Below are positions 50,501 through 58,590 of a stretch of 64,000 nt of DNA, piece after piece. The DNA comes from Flavobacterium cellulosilyticum (GTDB lineage: Bacteria > Bacteroidota > Bacteroidia > Flavobacteriales > Flavobacteriaceae), in contig NZ_SMFK01000008.1 in assembly GCF_004349355.1 (NCBI RefSeq), forward strand, positions 108,564-172,563. The letters are read 5' to 3'. The translations under genes were made by a program, and so were the position numbers. Numbering within the stretch: the first letter of the stretch is position 1; each line of letters starts with the position of its first letter. The notes below the pieces were generated by a model. The model was not told the DNA's origin, did no database searches, and was given only the letters and a program-made list of their open reading frames with translations.

Positions 50501-50775
50501 AATGAATTCTGAAGCAATTCAATATTCCAACTCGCAATATAAATTAAAATAGAAGTAGATTCTTTTTGAAAAAAATTAGACCAATCTCCATCACTAATAT
50601 CAAATTCATTATAGAACTTTACATACTTCGAAAGTCGTTGTACAAACAAAATAAAATCTTCTTCACGTCTTTCATCAAGCAAAAAGAAGTCCGTTTGCAA
50701 AGCAGGCCTAACTCTCTCTTTTTGAGTCGTTCCCATGCCTTCATGTATTGATAAAGTTGAATTACAATTTTTCAT
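47527..50775 (-). CDS. eCIS baseplate J-like protein (Pvc11/Afp11-like)
   Basis: 1082 residues. Residues about 270-320 contain the PFLIPNNTVFSAGKNGNGK and KFYASTADHTVNQIKL segment of large eCIS baseplate proteins. The C-terminal quarter matches the baseplate J fold: RLRHKNRAITSWDYERIILE, FPEVYRLKTLNHY, and a final VRINVKPPRLEKVEIQFKVK region leading to a typical gp6-like end. It forms the iris or wedge that holds the baseplate ring. The gene lies between gp25 and the Pvc12-like gene with short gaps. The extended helical N-terminus (residues 1-250) is larger than in phage J proteins. Confidence 0.88.
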   Translation of the reverse strand: MKNCNSTLSIHEGMGTTQKERVRPALQTDFFLLDERREEDFILFVQRLSKYVKFYNEFDISDGDWSNFFQKESTSILIYIASWNIELLQNSFEIKKNEILINSDFNTQKKILTDFFTLLKEEFDDLIKRAEGLDDEIIEKENLISSKFLINAKFKLIIDQIEAINDIATDKIPSINSLLKNYVFINTTQQLFGLLLSWKNFTQKAVEYQLEKYSKHSPHYALFLTFLKLLAIAKEKYNEFTKRHLDFYYKDVLKIQNKIAQPDYVHLLVEPFKVKPFLIPNNTVFSAGKNGNGKNKFYASTADHTVNQIKLNSLLSHHRNGNQFFKTTDLFNVNAKGNSFDVFANNKQEFKEGIMIASPLLFLQSGERNIHLKFNQKTFNPNDFKFYITGEKKGIEITQKINSEGFIKLTIPATEKAIVPFDAKIHKDFLVQSEFPVLKIIPINKDIITTVNKIDLKVTVNQFKSFVLQSDFGIIDVKKPFYPFGEFPKNGNGIILSSNEFFMKNKAIATFGITTLLNSLFVINDAVNLIENKGTTNDTTQKTEQVFLMESRKKNFLSAGNWINEKVTILHLVDGQWKEYSTSLTPIPNNYPLKEYHFDAVVTDAIVSNGKFRIELKDAEYSGEKYMQDYIIASQNKPATELPYKPRIKEFVFNYSVSETINLQTRTNENNTIELFHVLPYGFIKRKKGTINFSNLKSNEGAVYLGFDTIEPHDSLSFLIQLEEGTANPLLEPAKITWHYLSNNIWNDFPENEIGDETYSLTQSGLVSITVPDFIANTNTELASDLFWVRLSVSNNQAICKFFGVHTQAFKAVLVDFEKIGTDFLENTPKETISKAYKAINGVKKIIQPYSSFFGRMAEQDTTLYTRTSERLRHKNRAITSWDYERIILEEFPEVYRLKTLNHYRYDTKISNVSAGFVALIPIAKASTSENITWKPLLSLNKMLLIKEQLHKKVSPQVRINVKPPRLEKVEIQFKVKFYFVKGMDTRLYIDLLKETINSYLSPWAFDKEDFNFASEIEFSSIIQLIDNQSYVDYITDFKVNQYLLDENNIIVGSAIQNLNKIAPQSDFTLFIPTDTHLITEI

Positions 50776-50785
50776 TTGTATCTAA

Positions 50786-51229
50786 TTATTTATTCACAAA
50801 CGTTCCTTCCTCTAAATAATAAGGGAACACATAATTCTTTCTAGAATTAGTGGCTCTTATTTTATACACAATTTCAATTTTGATAATGCCATTATTGATT
50901 TCAGTTTCTCCTGATTGAAAATCGACATCCAGCAAATCTATTCTTGGTTCATATTTTAGTATGGCATTTTGTATTATCCCTTTTATTTTTGTCAAAAGTG
51001 TAATTGTGATGTTTTCATATAATAAGGCGCTTAAATCACAACCAAAATCAGATCGCATCACTCTTTCATTCAATTGAGTGGTCAATAAAATTTGCAAACT
51101 TTGAAAGATGTCTTCTTCACCTGAAACCATCTCAACTGTAGCTAATTGATTCTTAAATGTGGGTGGAAAACTCCAACCCGTTCCTAAAAATGATGTATCT
51201 TCCATTATTTTAGTTTTTTTATCCGCCAA
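50786..51229 (-). CDS. GPW/gp25 family baseplate protein (Pvc9/Afp9-like)
   Basis: 147 residues. The SFPPTFKN start, a SGEEDIFQSLQILLTTQLNE segment (residues about 36-55) followed by RVMRSDFGCDL, and DLLDVDF fit the gp25 fold (Pfam PF04965), an anchor for the sheath on the baseplate. The start overlaps the end of the PAAR gene by 11 bases, implying coupled translation. The order PAAR then gp25 is the reverse of the order in afp/pvc numbering. Confidence 0.92.
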   Translation of the reverse strand: MADKKTKIMEDTSFLGTGWSFPPTFKNQLATVEMVSGEEDIFQSLQILLTTQLNERVMRSDFGCDLSALLYENITITLLTKIKGIIQNAILKYEPRIDLLDVDFQSGETEINNGIIKIEIVYKIRATNSRKNYVFPYYLEEGTFVNK

Positions 51230-51509
51230 TAATAACTGTTGGGCAACCTAAAACGACTACTCCACCATGTGCAGTTGAATCTCCCATTCTAACTGCAGGA
51301 CTACCCGCAATAAATACAGAAGAAGAACCCGCTGACAAAGTATCTGGTGGTCCAGTACACACACAACTATCTCCAACTATTGATGCTGGAATATTGCCTA
51401 TCAAAACCGTTGAGTTACTTCCGGGTAATAAAGGGCCGCCTACATGAGGAACTGTTCCTGTAACCATAGGACAAGTATGCATATCTGTGGCTCTTGCTGC
51501 TGCTCCCAT
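51219..51509 (-). CDS. PAAR-domain spike tip protein (Pvc10/Afp10-like)
   Basis: 96 residues, the minimal PAAR domain. Repeated PAAR-like units are visible: ATDMHTCPMVTGTVPHVGGP, then GNIPASIVGDSC, and AGSPAVRMGDSTAHGGVV. The His and Cys residues (H11, C13, H22, C near 49) fit the zinc site at the cone tip. It caps the VgrG-like spike and helps pierce the target membrane. No effector extension is attached. The gene lies 8 bases after the spike gene and overlaps the gp25 gene. Confidence 0.93.
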   Translation of the reverse strand: MGAAARATDMHTCPMVTGTVPHVGGPLLPGSNSTVLIGNIPASIVGDSCVCTGPPDTLSAGSSSVFIAGSPAVRMGDSTAHGGVVVLGCPTVIIGG

Positions 51510-51517
51510 TGCTAATC

Positions 51518-53200
51518 TTAATTTATATTTACTAATGATCCTTTCAAAGTCATATTACCACTTGCTTCAATGTTAATTTGAACCCCTTCAACCTTTATAT
51601 TCCCAGCGGCTTTCAAATTCAAATCTTTGCTGCTTTCGATGGTGATACCTTGATCGTTCATGGTAATTTTATTACTATTTTCATCTTCTAAAACAAAGCC
51701 CTTTAAATCATCACTTATCGTTAGACTATTGCCATTTTTAGTGCTCAATTCGATACTTTTTTTCTCATCATCTATGATAATTTTTGTTCCTTCTTTAGTT
51801 ATAAATCCTTTTAAATAATTTTCTTCAGCAATAGGAAAAGGCATGGCTTTGTTACTACTATATAAACTTCCCAAAATAATGGGAGTGTCTGGGTTATTAT
51901 TCAAGCATCCCACAATAACTTCATCATCAATACTGGGAATAAAATAGCTTCCCATTTCATTCGAAGCATTTAGTGTTGCTAATCTTGCCCATACTCCCTC
52001 ACCACTACTAGACAATTGAGGAATTCTCACTTTTATGCGAAACTGATTGTTTGGGTCCTCCACAATTTGAGTTACAATTCCTATTAGTAAGCCATTAATT
52101 GTATTCGATTGACCTATTTCTGCATGTGTATTATTGATGCCCGCACTAGTATTTTGTGTAAAAGAACGTTCACTTTCTAAACCATACCTATATTCAGTTT
52201 TCCAACAGCCATTTTCAATAATGTGTTCTTCTTGAGTAATTAATAAAATGGCATCATTAATTTGTGTATTGACTTTTTTAAAACTTATGTAATCTCCAGA
52301 TTTTGCTAGTAAATTTCCAAAAGTGGTCACCATTCCTGAAACCGAAGCCAAATTGCTTTTTGCAATTATAGTATCGGCTACTCGTTGCAGGGTAGCTTCT
52401 TGCAACACCGTTTCACTTAAACGAACGGTATGCGGATTTTCTGGCGTACTTTGAGAAGCGGTTACAGTAACTGTTTCTTGATTTTCAATATCCCATCGCT
52501 CAATAGTTACAGCCGATTTTCTTCTTTCTGGGTCTATTTGTCCATTAAAAGCAAAAACATTAATGCCATTTTCAGCAACATAAATGGGCTCACTTTCTGG
52601 ATCTAAAACATCGATTCCAACAAATTCTCCGTTTCGTAACGCGACCATCATGCCGATAGAATCTAAAAACCCAATCAAATAATCCCAAGGTACCGTTGTA
52701 TTATTATGAGTAATGTGTTCTTCACCCCATCCTTGCCCAGTTAAATTATCACTTAATGTTAAATTAGTGGTGTAATTGGTTAGCTTTTCTTCAAACGTTT
52801 GATTGTTATTTTCTTCTTCAGTAGCCGATTGTGATAAACGTAAAGCAATATCTTTGCATTCAATTTTAGCCACTAGCTGGCAATTTTCATTGTGTTGGTC
52901 TAACGATTTTACAACACCTTTATAAAGTGTCTTCATACTGCCTTCAAAAGCAATTTTTACTTCAATTTCAAGTGGCGGATCCGTTGGATTATGATGTAAA
53001 CTGTGCAATGGCGACGTATCATTATCTTCAAAATCTTCTTCTACAGAAGTAAAAGTGAATTTGGCAAACGGTATTTTATTCAATTCAAAGTGCACCTTCG
53101 CTTCTGTTAACAAAGAATCTAAACCAGTAATCACACCATTTATGGTAAACTCTAGTTTTAATAAAGTGTCAGTTGGAAAAAAAGGTTGTACTGTTGGCAT
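51518..53200 (-). CDS. VgrG-like spike protein (Pvc8/Afp8-like)
   Basis: 560 residues. Residues about 1-340 form a gp27-like hub region (DTLLKLEFTINGVITGLDSL, CKDIALRLSQS, VPWDYLIGFLDSIGM). Residues about 365-455 are a gp5 OB-fold (LLIGIVTQIVEDPNNQFRIKVRIP followed by GEGVWARLAT and PSIDDEVIVGCLNNNPDTPIILGSLY). The tail (about 470-560) is a repetitive beta-prism needle (DQGITIESSKDLNLKAAGN and similar). No extra effector domain is fused. It forms the trimeric spike under the tube, tipped by the PAAR protein encoded next. Confidence 0.92.
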   Translation of the reverse strand: MPTVQPFFPTDTLLKLEFTINGVITGLDSLLTEAKVHFELNKIPFAKFTFTSVEEDFEDNDTSPLHSLHHNPTDPPLEIEVKIAFEGSMKTLYKGVVKSLDQHNENCQLVAKIECKDIALRLSQSATEEENNNQTFEEKLTNYTTNLTLSDNLTGQGWGEEHITHNNTTVPWDYLIGFLDSIGMMVALRNGEFVGIDVLDPESEPIYVAENGINVFAFNGQIDPERRKSAVTIERWDIENQETVTVTASQSTPENPHTVRLSETVLQEATLQRVADTIIAKSNLASVSGMVTTFGNLLAKSGDYISFKKVNTQINDAILLITQEEHIIENGCWKTEYRYGLESERSFTQNTSAGINNTHAEIGQSNTINGLLIGIVTQIVEDPNNQFRIKVRIPQLSSSGEGVWARLATLNASNEMGSYFIPSIDDEVIVGCLNNNPDTPIILGSLYSSNKAMPFPIAEENYLKGFITKEGTKIIIDDEKKSIELSTKNGNSLTISDDLKGFVLEDENSNKITMNDQGITIESSKDLNLKAAGNIKVEGVQINIEASGNMTLKGSLVNIN

Positions 53201-53207
53201 TCTGTTT

Positions 53208-53978
53208 TTATTTAATAGGTGGGAATTTTATTTTTTGACCCGTACTAAGATGTCTAAAACTCAATAACTTATTGTTTTTTGCAACATCGATATAAAAAGT
53301 ATTGTTGAGGTATATCGTTTCTGACATAAGAGCTAAGGTATCATTCATTTTAAAAGTTCTTTCATGTGTTAAATCGGGCGAGTTTTTATTTTCTTTGGCA
53401 ACCATTAATTTATAGTCAATAGTTCCTTTAAAAACACATCGTACTTTAGCTCGAATGGGTCTTCCATCTTTTCGAAAAAGAGTGTATTCAATATCCATGC
53501 TTTTTAACCTACAACTTAAACTATAACCACCCCAAAGTAATTTTAAATAAGCTGTTTGATGAGTTTCGCCATCATAACCCATTAATAAATTTTTAAATTC
53601 TCCCACTTCTTTTTCAACTGTTTCCACTTCAGCAAAGGGATTTACAATGGCTGGTTTTAGTGTATTTGCAATATCTCCAACAAGATCCAAAAGCGTATCT
53701 TCTCCTTTACCTTCTTTAATTTTTCCTGGTGGTACAATACCTGAACTGTCAAAAAAGAATTCAAAACTGACTTCCTCACCTTCAATTCTATTAAACCGCA
53801 AATCAGTTCCAGAAGATCCCAATGCTTGATTCTCACAAAACTCAACAGTGTGTTTCATGGAATATTTTTCGGGATTCAACTGAACAAAAATGGTTTTCTT
53901 AGGTGGTTCTACATATTCTTTGGTCGGAAAAACCTCAATACGCATTTTATCTATTATTCCAAATAATCCTTGTATCAT
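53208..53978 (-). CDS. eCIS hub/tube adaptor with LysM-like end (Pvc7/CIS_tube family)
   Basis: 256 residues. The CIS_tube domain (PF19266-type) is recognisable from FPTKEYVEPPKKTIFVQLNPEKY through VEFCENQALGSSGTDLRFNR to EEVSFEFFFDSSGI. YDGETHQTAYLKLLWGG follows. The C-terminal ~50 residues (FKMNDTLALMSETIYLNN and then LSTGQKIKFPP) look like a LysM-like module, as in Afp7/Pvc7 and phage gp53. It links the spike to the inner tube. The gene overlaps the DUF5908 gene by 4 bases (ATGA). Confidence 0.9.
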   Translation of the reverse strand: MIQGLFGIIDKMRIEVFPTKEYVEPPKKTIFVQLNPEKYSMKHTVEFCENQALGSSGTDLRFNRIEGEEVSFEFFFDSSGIVPPGKIKEGKGEDTLLDLVGDIANTLKPAIVNPFAEVETVEKEVGEFKNLLMGYDGETHQTAYLKLLWGGYSLSCRLKSMDIEYTLFRKDGRPIRAKVRCVFKGTIDYKLMVAKENKNSPDLTHERTFKMNDTLALMSETIYLNNTFYIDVAKNNKLLSFRHLSTGQKIKFPPIK

Positions 53979-54148
53979 CTCTCGGCTTTTTCTTTAATTT
54001 TTTCTAATACTTTCAAGATACATTCATTGACAATTGAATTCTTTACCTCTTGCAATTTTACCGAAGTGATTTTATCAGTAAATTGAGAATTTTCACTAGG
54101 TTCAATTACAGTTACTTTTATCCGTAATTCTTTAATTTCTATAGCCAT
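53975..54148 (-). CDS. DUF5908 small eCIS protein (Pvc6/Afp6-like)
   Basis: 57 residues, starting MAIEIKELRIKVTVIEPSE and ending KVLEKIKEKAER. An N-terminal strand with the IEIKELxIK(V) signature followed by one long helix is the DUF5908 pattern found between tube and Pvc7 genes in eCIS clusters. It lies 9 bases after the second tube gene and overlaps the next gene by 4 bases. It is too short to be picked up by usual ORF length cut-offs. Its exact role is not known; Pvc6 is thought to be a minor or assembly component. Confidence 0.85.
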   Translation of the reverse strand: MAIEIKELRIKVTVIEPSENSQFTDKITSVKLQEVKNSIVNECILKVLEKIKEKAER

Positions 54149-54157
54149 AATTGTTTA

Positions 54158-54616
54158 TTAAAAACCTGGAATAGGCAGTTCTTTAAAAAAATTATATCGT
54201 AAAGTAATGGTCTCAATAACGATTTTATTTTCTTCTGCATTAAAGTCGCTAAACTCATAACTCAATGGAATAGCATGGGATACATACCAAACCTTTATAG
54301 GATTTCCATTTTCATTTAAAAGAGAAACCACTAAGTTTGCTGGATAAAAAACAAAACTTTCTAAAGCTTGATTGCACCACATAGACAAACCCGATATATT
54401 AGACGTTAACCCTCTTTTTAACACCAAATCTTGATAGCCCGAACGAAGTGGAAAATTATGTTTAAAACGGTTTTGTCCTCCTTCGGTATAAGATTCTGTT
54501 TCCATAGTCACTTTCAAACCGTTTACACTTTGAAACTTAGTATCAATAGAAAATTGAGGAACTAGTTCAAAGATGACCGAAAAGTGAAAACCAACTATGG
54601 GATCATTGCTTGGCAT
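54158..54616 (-). CDS. eCIS inner tube protein 2 (Pvc5/Afp5-like)
   Basis: 152 residues, phage tail-tube fold (T4 gp19-like). Key segments are VGFHFSVIFELVP, FQSVNGLKVTMETESYTEGG, FPLRSGYQDLVLKRGLT and a C-terminal IETITLRYNFF. It differs from tube 1 by a longer end and should form the tube layer adjoining the baseplate. The gene starts 5 bases after the tube 1 stop. Confidence 0.9.
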   Translation of the reverse strand: MPSNDPIVGFHFSVIFELVPQFSIDTKFQSVNGLKVTMETESYTEGGQNRFKHNFPLRSGYQDLVLKRGLTSNISGLSMWCNQALESFVFYPANLVVSLLNENGNPIKVWYVSHAIPLSYEFSDFNAEENKIVIETITLRYNFFKELPIPGF

Positions 54617-54621
54617 AGTAA

Positions 54622-55062
54622 TTAGGATTTATATTCAATTTTAAAACCATGATTAGCTACTTCAACAGTTTCAATTGCTGCTTCATTGGCATCAGATTTC
54701 AAATCGGTACATTTTAACGAAACGATAAAGCAATCATTAACGGTCCAAATCACTCTTGGTTCATGATTTTCATCTAATAGTGAAATGACAATGGTTCTTT
54801 TTTCAACTGTATTTTGAGCCACAGTATTGTACCATTCAAAAAACTCATTATCCCCTAAGAACACCCCTCTTTTTAAAGTGATATTACTTAATTTATTCAA
54901 ACCAGGCATTTTTTCTTTGAAGTAATTAGGACTTGAACCCACACGGTGCTCAATAACATCGATTTCTTTGTTCAAACCTGACACTTCAGTAAAAGCTATT
55001 TTACTTCCTCCCCATTGCACACTAAAATGGAATTTTGGTAGCGGAAAATTTGTATTTGGCAT
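54622..55062 (-). CDS. eCIS inner tube protein 1 (Pvc1/Afp1-like)
   Basis: 146 residues, phage tail-tube fold. Motifs include FPLPKFHFSVQWGG, FTEVSGLNKEIDVIEHRVG, KLSNITLKRGVF and a C-terminal IETVEVANHGFKIEY, typical of the main Hcp-like tube subunit of eCIS. It should polymerise into the hexameric inner tube that carries cargo. The start is 32 bases after the sheath stop, a conserved sheath-tube arrangement. Confidence 0.92.
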   Translation of the reverse strand: MPNTNFPLPKFHFSVQWGGSKIAFTEVSGLNKEIDVIEHRVGSSPNYFKEKMPGLNKLSNITLKRGVFLGDNEFFEWYNTVAQNTVEKRTIVISLLDENHEPRVIWTVNDCFIVSLKCTDLKSDANEAAIETVEVANHGFKIEYKS

Positions 55063-55094
55063 AATCGTTAAATTTAAAAGTTAAACACTAATTA

Positions 55095-57011
55095 TTAAGA
55101 TTTTTGTTGCATTTGTTTGAATTCTAAAATAATAAATTCAGCAGGTCTTGAAGGAGCATAACCAATTTTCACAATCATTCTTCCCTCTAAAATATCTAAT
55201 GCAGACATGGTTTCATTTAATCCAACCGATACAAAAAATGCATGTTCCGGTTTTCCACCAGCTAAAGCGCCATCTTTCCATAAGGTGGTTAAATAATTGT
55301 CTATCATTCCTTTTACACTTACCCAAGTTAAAGCCACATTGGGTTCAAAGACAAATTGCATGCAGGCTTTTTTAACTGATTCTTCAATCATATTGGCTAA
55401 TCTTCTAACATTGATATACCGCCAATCATTAGAATTTCCCGCTAAGGTTCTACCACCCCAAACTAAAAATCCTTTGCCAGTAAATTTTCTAATAGCATTA
55501 ATTGACTTTCCAGTTTCATGAATGTTCATATCCTCTTGCTCAGCATCATTTATATCGTCAGTTAAACCAACAATTCCGTTCACACTCACATTCGCAGGAG
55601 ATTTCCAAACGCCTCTGGTTGCATCTGTTTGGGCATAAATCCCAGCTATTGCTCCAGATGGTGGAACAGTATTCATCGATTGTGATAATTTGGCAACAAT
55701 AGCAATGTAAAAAGGAATTTGAGCCGTTAAATTATTCTCTTCGAATAATAAAAAGGTTTCCATGCTTTTCAGTACATTATTTGTCGCATTAATAATTGCT
55801 GCATTTAATTTTTGAACAACCAATTGGATTTTTCCAAAATCAGGTTCATCGTGAGCTGGAATTGGCCCTGCAACAGGAACATTTATACTAATTAAACCTG
55901 TATAAGGATTCGGAGCCGAAGCTACGTAGGTAGAAATATTTCCCCAAACACTTTTAAAAGCAGTGTCGTTATCTAATGCTGATAAATCATCAACATCCGT
56001 AACACCATCCGCTTTTTTAAGGACTTCATAAGCCGTTTTAAAATCCACTAGGTCTTGCGCATATTTTTTTAAAAAATTGGTCACTAAATCTTGTGCAAAT
56101 GGGGCCATTTTTGTACTCGTTATTGAAGGTGCAATCGGTTTGCCAATGTTTTTCAAAAGCGTCCAACATAAATCTGTAGCTGTTTTTAATTTAGTGTGGG
56201 TATCTATAGGAACCACTACATTTGTAGGAGTCCAAGCAGTGCTTAAGGTGTTATAATCTGTTACTATTTTTTCAAATTCTTCAATATTGTTTTTTGTTGT
56301 AGTATTAGTTGAAAAAATTCCTTTAAAATTGACTTTTCCGGCAGCTGTACCATTTATATCGCTAAATCTATAGCTATATGGAAATGCGCTTTGTAAATAC
56401 GGATAATAAGTAGCACCATATTTTAGGTTTTGATTCCCAACACTATCTCTATAATTAGCACTATCTGTAATAAGTCCCGATTCATTTTTTACATCCATAA
56501 TGGTAAATCGATCCATTAAATCGGCGCATTGTCTTAATGCTTGTTGTTGTACCAATCCTAAATTTGTTGCGCTTAAATTGATAGCATCTGGAAACAACAA
56601 TAAAGTAGGTTCATCAAATTTTCTTAATAAATCTAAACCATCAGTAAAGTCAGAAACGCTAGTAATTGCTGCCGCATAATTACCAATTGAAACTAAATAG
56701 CAAACACCGCCTCCATTACCATAAAAAAGACGCAAACTATTGTATAACTTAAATTTACTTTCTGTTACTTTACAATCGTCTGTAGGCATTAGATTTCCAT
56801 CAAGTACAACTTCAAGAGATGTTGGATTGGGTGCTCCACCAAATAGTTGTTCAAACTCCATAAAAGAAGTAATTCGAGTTGGAGTTGTTGGTCCTTTTTG
56901 GGTAAAACCTACAAAAGCTGGAACGGCTGTAGCTACTTGTGCTACTGAAGGAGGAAATGCATCAATCTCATTGATATATACTCCAGGTGTTTTAATTGAG
57001 CTTACATTCAT
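55095..57011 (-). CDS. eCIS contractile sheath protein (Pvc2/Afp2-like)
   Basis: 638 residues. The N-terminal SSIKTPGVYINEIDAFPPSV and VPAFVGFTQKGP mark a tail sheath protein. The core (TLLLFPDAINL, ALRQCADLMDRFTIMDV) and the C-terminal domain (RKFTGKGFLVWGGRTLAGN, WRYINVRRLANMIEESVKKA, GRMIVKIGYAPSRPAEFIIL) match the family. The region from about residue 220 to 430 is a variable surface insertion. It is the only sheath gene, whereas afp/pvc clusters carry three. It lies 43 bases after the cap gene. Confidence 0.94.
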   Translation of the reverse strand: MNVSSIKTPGVYINEIDAFPPSVAQVATAVPAFVGFTQKGPTTPTRITSFMEFEQLFGGAPNPTSLEVVLDGNLMPTDDCKVTESKFKLYNSLRLFYGNGGGVCYLVSIGNYAAAITSVSDFTDGLDLLRKFDEPTLLLFPDAINLSATNLGLVQQQALRQCADLMDRFTIMDVKNESGLITDSANYRDSVGNQNLKYGATYYPYLQSAFPYSYRFSDINGTAAGKVNFKGIFSTNTTTKNNIEEFEKIVTDYNTLSTAWTPTNVVVPIDTHTKLKTATDLCWTLLKNIGKPIAPSITSTKMAPFAQDLVTNFLKKYAQDLVDFKTAYEVLKKADGVTDVDDLSALDNDTAFKSVWGNISTYVASAPNPYTGLISINVPVAGPIPAHDEPDFGKIQLVVQKLNAAIINATNNVLKSMETFLLFEENNLTAQIPFYIAIVAKLSQSMNTVPPSGAIAGIYAQTDATRGVWKSPANVSVNGIVGLTDDINDAEQEDMNIHETGKSINAIRKFTGKGFLVWGGRTLAGNSNDWRYINVRRLANMIEESVKKACMQFVFEPNVALTWVSVKGMIDNYLTTLWKDGALAGGKPEHAFFVSVGLNETMSALDILEGRMIVKIGYAPSRPAEFIILEFKQMQQKS

Positions 57012-57054
57012 GACATTTTTATTTTTAGTTTATATTATTTTGTTAATTAAATTT

Positions 57055-57708
57055 TTAAAACTCTTGGGTTTCTATTAGCCCAATGGGGTTCTTCATGTTA
57101 TTTTCCCATAGATTAATTTTCACTGTTTGAATCACTTTTTCTTGAATTGTAGTAGTACTTTGAATAGAGCATAATCTCATTTTGTATAATACTGAAGGCA
57201 TGTATTTAGAACCCAAATAAGACCACATTTGGTTTAATTGTTCCATACTTAAACTCACTAATTCCATAGTGATTTTTATATATTTAGCTTGTTCAATATC
57301 TGTTTTTGTTAAAAATGTAGCGTATTCAATCATTTCACTATCATCATTTTTATAGTAGAAAGAATTATTTTGCTGGAAATAACTAATAATGGTTTTCAAT
57401 TTATCTATCCCATCTAAATATTTAGATAAATCTTTATTATAGGAACTAAACAATAGTGAAAGAATTAAATGCTGAGTTGGCTGTTTGTATCTTAAAATAT
57501 TCGTATTATCATTTGTATCATTCAGATAAACTGACTGGTTTTTTTGTGTCCTATCTTCCTCAATATTTACAATTGATAATACAATGGGGGTTTTTGATGC
57601 TAAAAAATCATCGCCATCATTTAGCATAGCAATATTAGTAATATCAATTACTTCGTCAAGTGGATCAACTAATTTACTAAGATTTTCTAATACAATTTTT
57701 AAGTCCAT
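57055..57708 (-). CDS. eCIS cap/tail terminator (DUF4255, Pvc16/Afp16-like)
   Basis: 217 residues. DUF4255 (Pvc16 N-terminal) signatures are visible: VLENLSKLVDPLDEVIDITNI, PIVLSIVNIEEDRTQKN, QPTQHLILSLLFSSYNKD and the region SLEQLNQMWSYLGSKYMPSV (SMEQLNQMWSYLG in the sequence). The protein caps the distal end of tube and sheath and sets the final length with the tape measure. It is the first gene of the eCIS operon; an 880-base gene-free region precedes it. Confidence 0.92.
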   Translation of the reverse strand: MDLKIVLENLSKLVDPLDEVIDITNIAMLNDGDDFLASKTPIVLSIVNIEEDRTQKNQSVYLNDTNDNTNILRYKQPTQHLILSLLFSSYNKDLSKYLDGIDKLKTIISYFQQNNSFYYKNDDSEMIEYATFLTKTDIEQAKYIKITMELVSLSMEQLNQMWSYLGSKYMPSVLYKMRLCSIQSTTTIQEKVIQTVKINLWENNMKNPIGLIETQEF

Positions 57709-58590
57709 ATCATTTTGATTTTGATCATATAGAATACTATCTTACAAATAAACCTCTATAAACCTGATAATGATGTTGTTAAAAAAACCACCTTTACAGG
57801 AGTTTAGTCACCCCTATTTAATTAATTTTAACCTAATTTTTTTTCTTGTAATTTTTTTTATTTGAGTTTCAGAAATTCATAAAACTTTTTAATTTCTCTG
57901 TCAATTCAAATAAATTCTTGGATTAAGTTTTCCAGTTATTATTACTATTATTATTATTAAATATTTTAGCTTTAGATAATAAAAATGTCAATATTCATTT
58001 TTAGAAATGAATTGTTAATTGTCAATATTCCGTTGTAATAATTTAAATGCCAATTCGAAAGTTTTGTGTATTATTCCCAATAAAGATTTAGGGAGGTAAA
58101 AATTGTATCGAGATTCCATTTATGAAATTTTCATAGTTCACAATATGATTTTCAGTCAAATATCGCCCGAACATTTAGAAATCTAACTTACAAAACTAAT
58201 TATTCCCTAATGAGTATTTAATGTTGTCTTCTAATTCCTAAATTTTATCTAAAACTTCATAACAAGCTAAAATTAAGTACTTTAAAAATATCTTCCAAAT
58301 TTATTTTTTATAAATAATAATAAATTAACATAATATTTTCAATTATTTATTCTAATAAAAAACTATTAAATAGAAATAAACCCACTGAAATCCAGCATTT
58401 TAAATTCTAATCATGTAAAATCATACAAAAAAAACATTTAAGTATTTAAACAAGCTTCTCAAAAATGCATCAGAAATTAATATAAATTTACTTTCAAAAT
58501 GAAATTTACTTAACATTTTAATTTGTAAAACAATTTATATTAATTTCCTTTGTTATAAATTAAACATTTAATCAATAATAAGTCATAAAA
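57709..58590. other. 882-bp gene-free region upstream of the eCIS operon
   Basis: Very AT-rich. It should contain the eCIS promoter (leftward) and the epimerase promoter (rightward). I found no convincing TTG/TAnnTTTG pair on the minus strand. Two direct copies of TGTCAATATTC (57986-57996 and 58020-58030, 34 bases apart) flank an 8-bp-stem hairpin (57993-58012). A minus-strand sORF of 34 codons (58015-58119, starting MESRYNFYLPKSLLG) is open but too short to call a gene. Confidence 0.6.
58523..58552 (+). promoter_or_regulatory. Promoter candidate for the dipeptide epimerase gene
   Basis: TTG at 58523-58525, 19 bases, then TTCCTTTG at 58545-58552, one mismatch from TAnnTTTG. It lies 38 bases before the ATG at 58591. 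Confidence 0.45.

Noticed and set aside
55148..55702. Plus-strand ORFs of 66-75 codons within the sheath gene
   Set aside because: They lie wholly inside the sheath coding sequence, overlap one another in different frames and show no start signals or recognisable domains.
58015..58119. 34-codon ORF upstream of the eCIS operon as a gene
   Set aside because: Protein-like composition is common by chance in AT-rich DNA, and there is no homology, clear promoter or start signal. It is mentioned only in the description of the gap.
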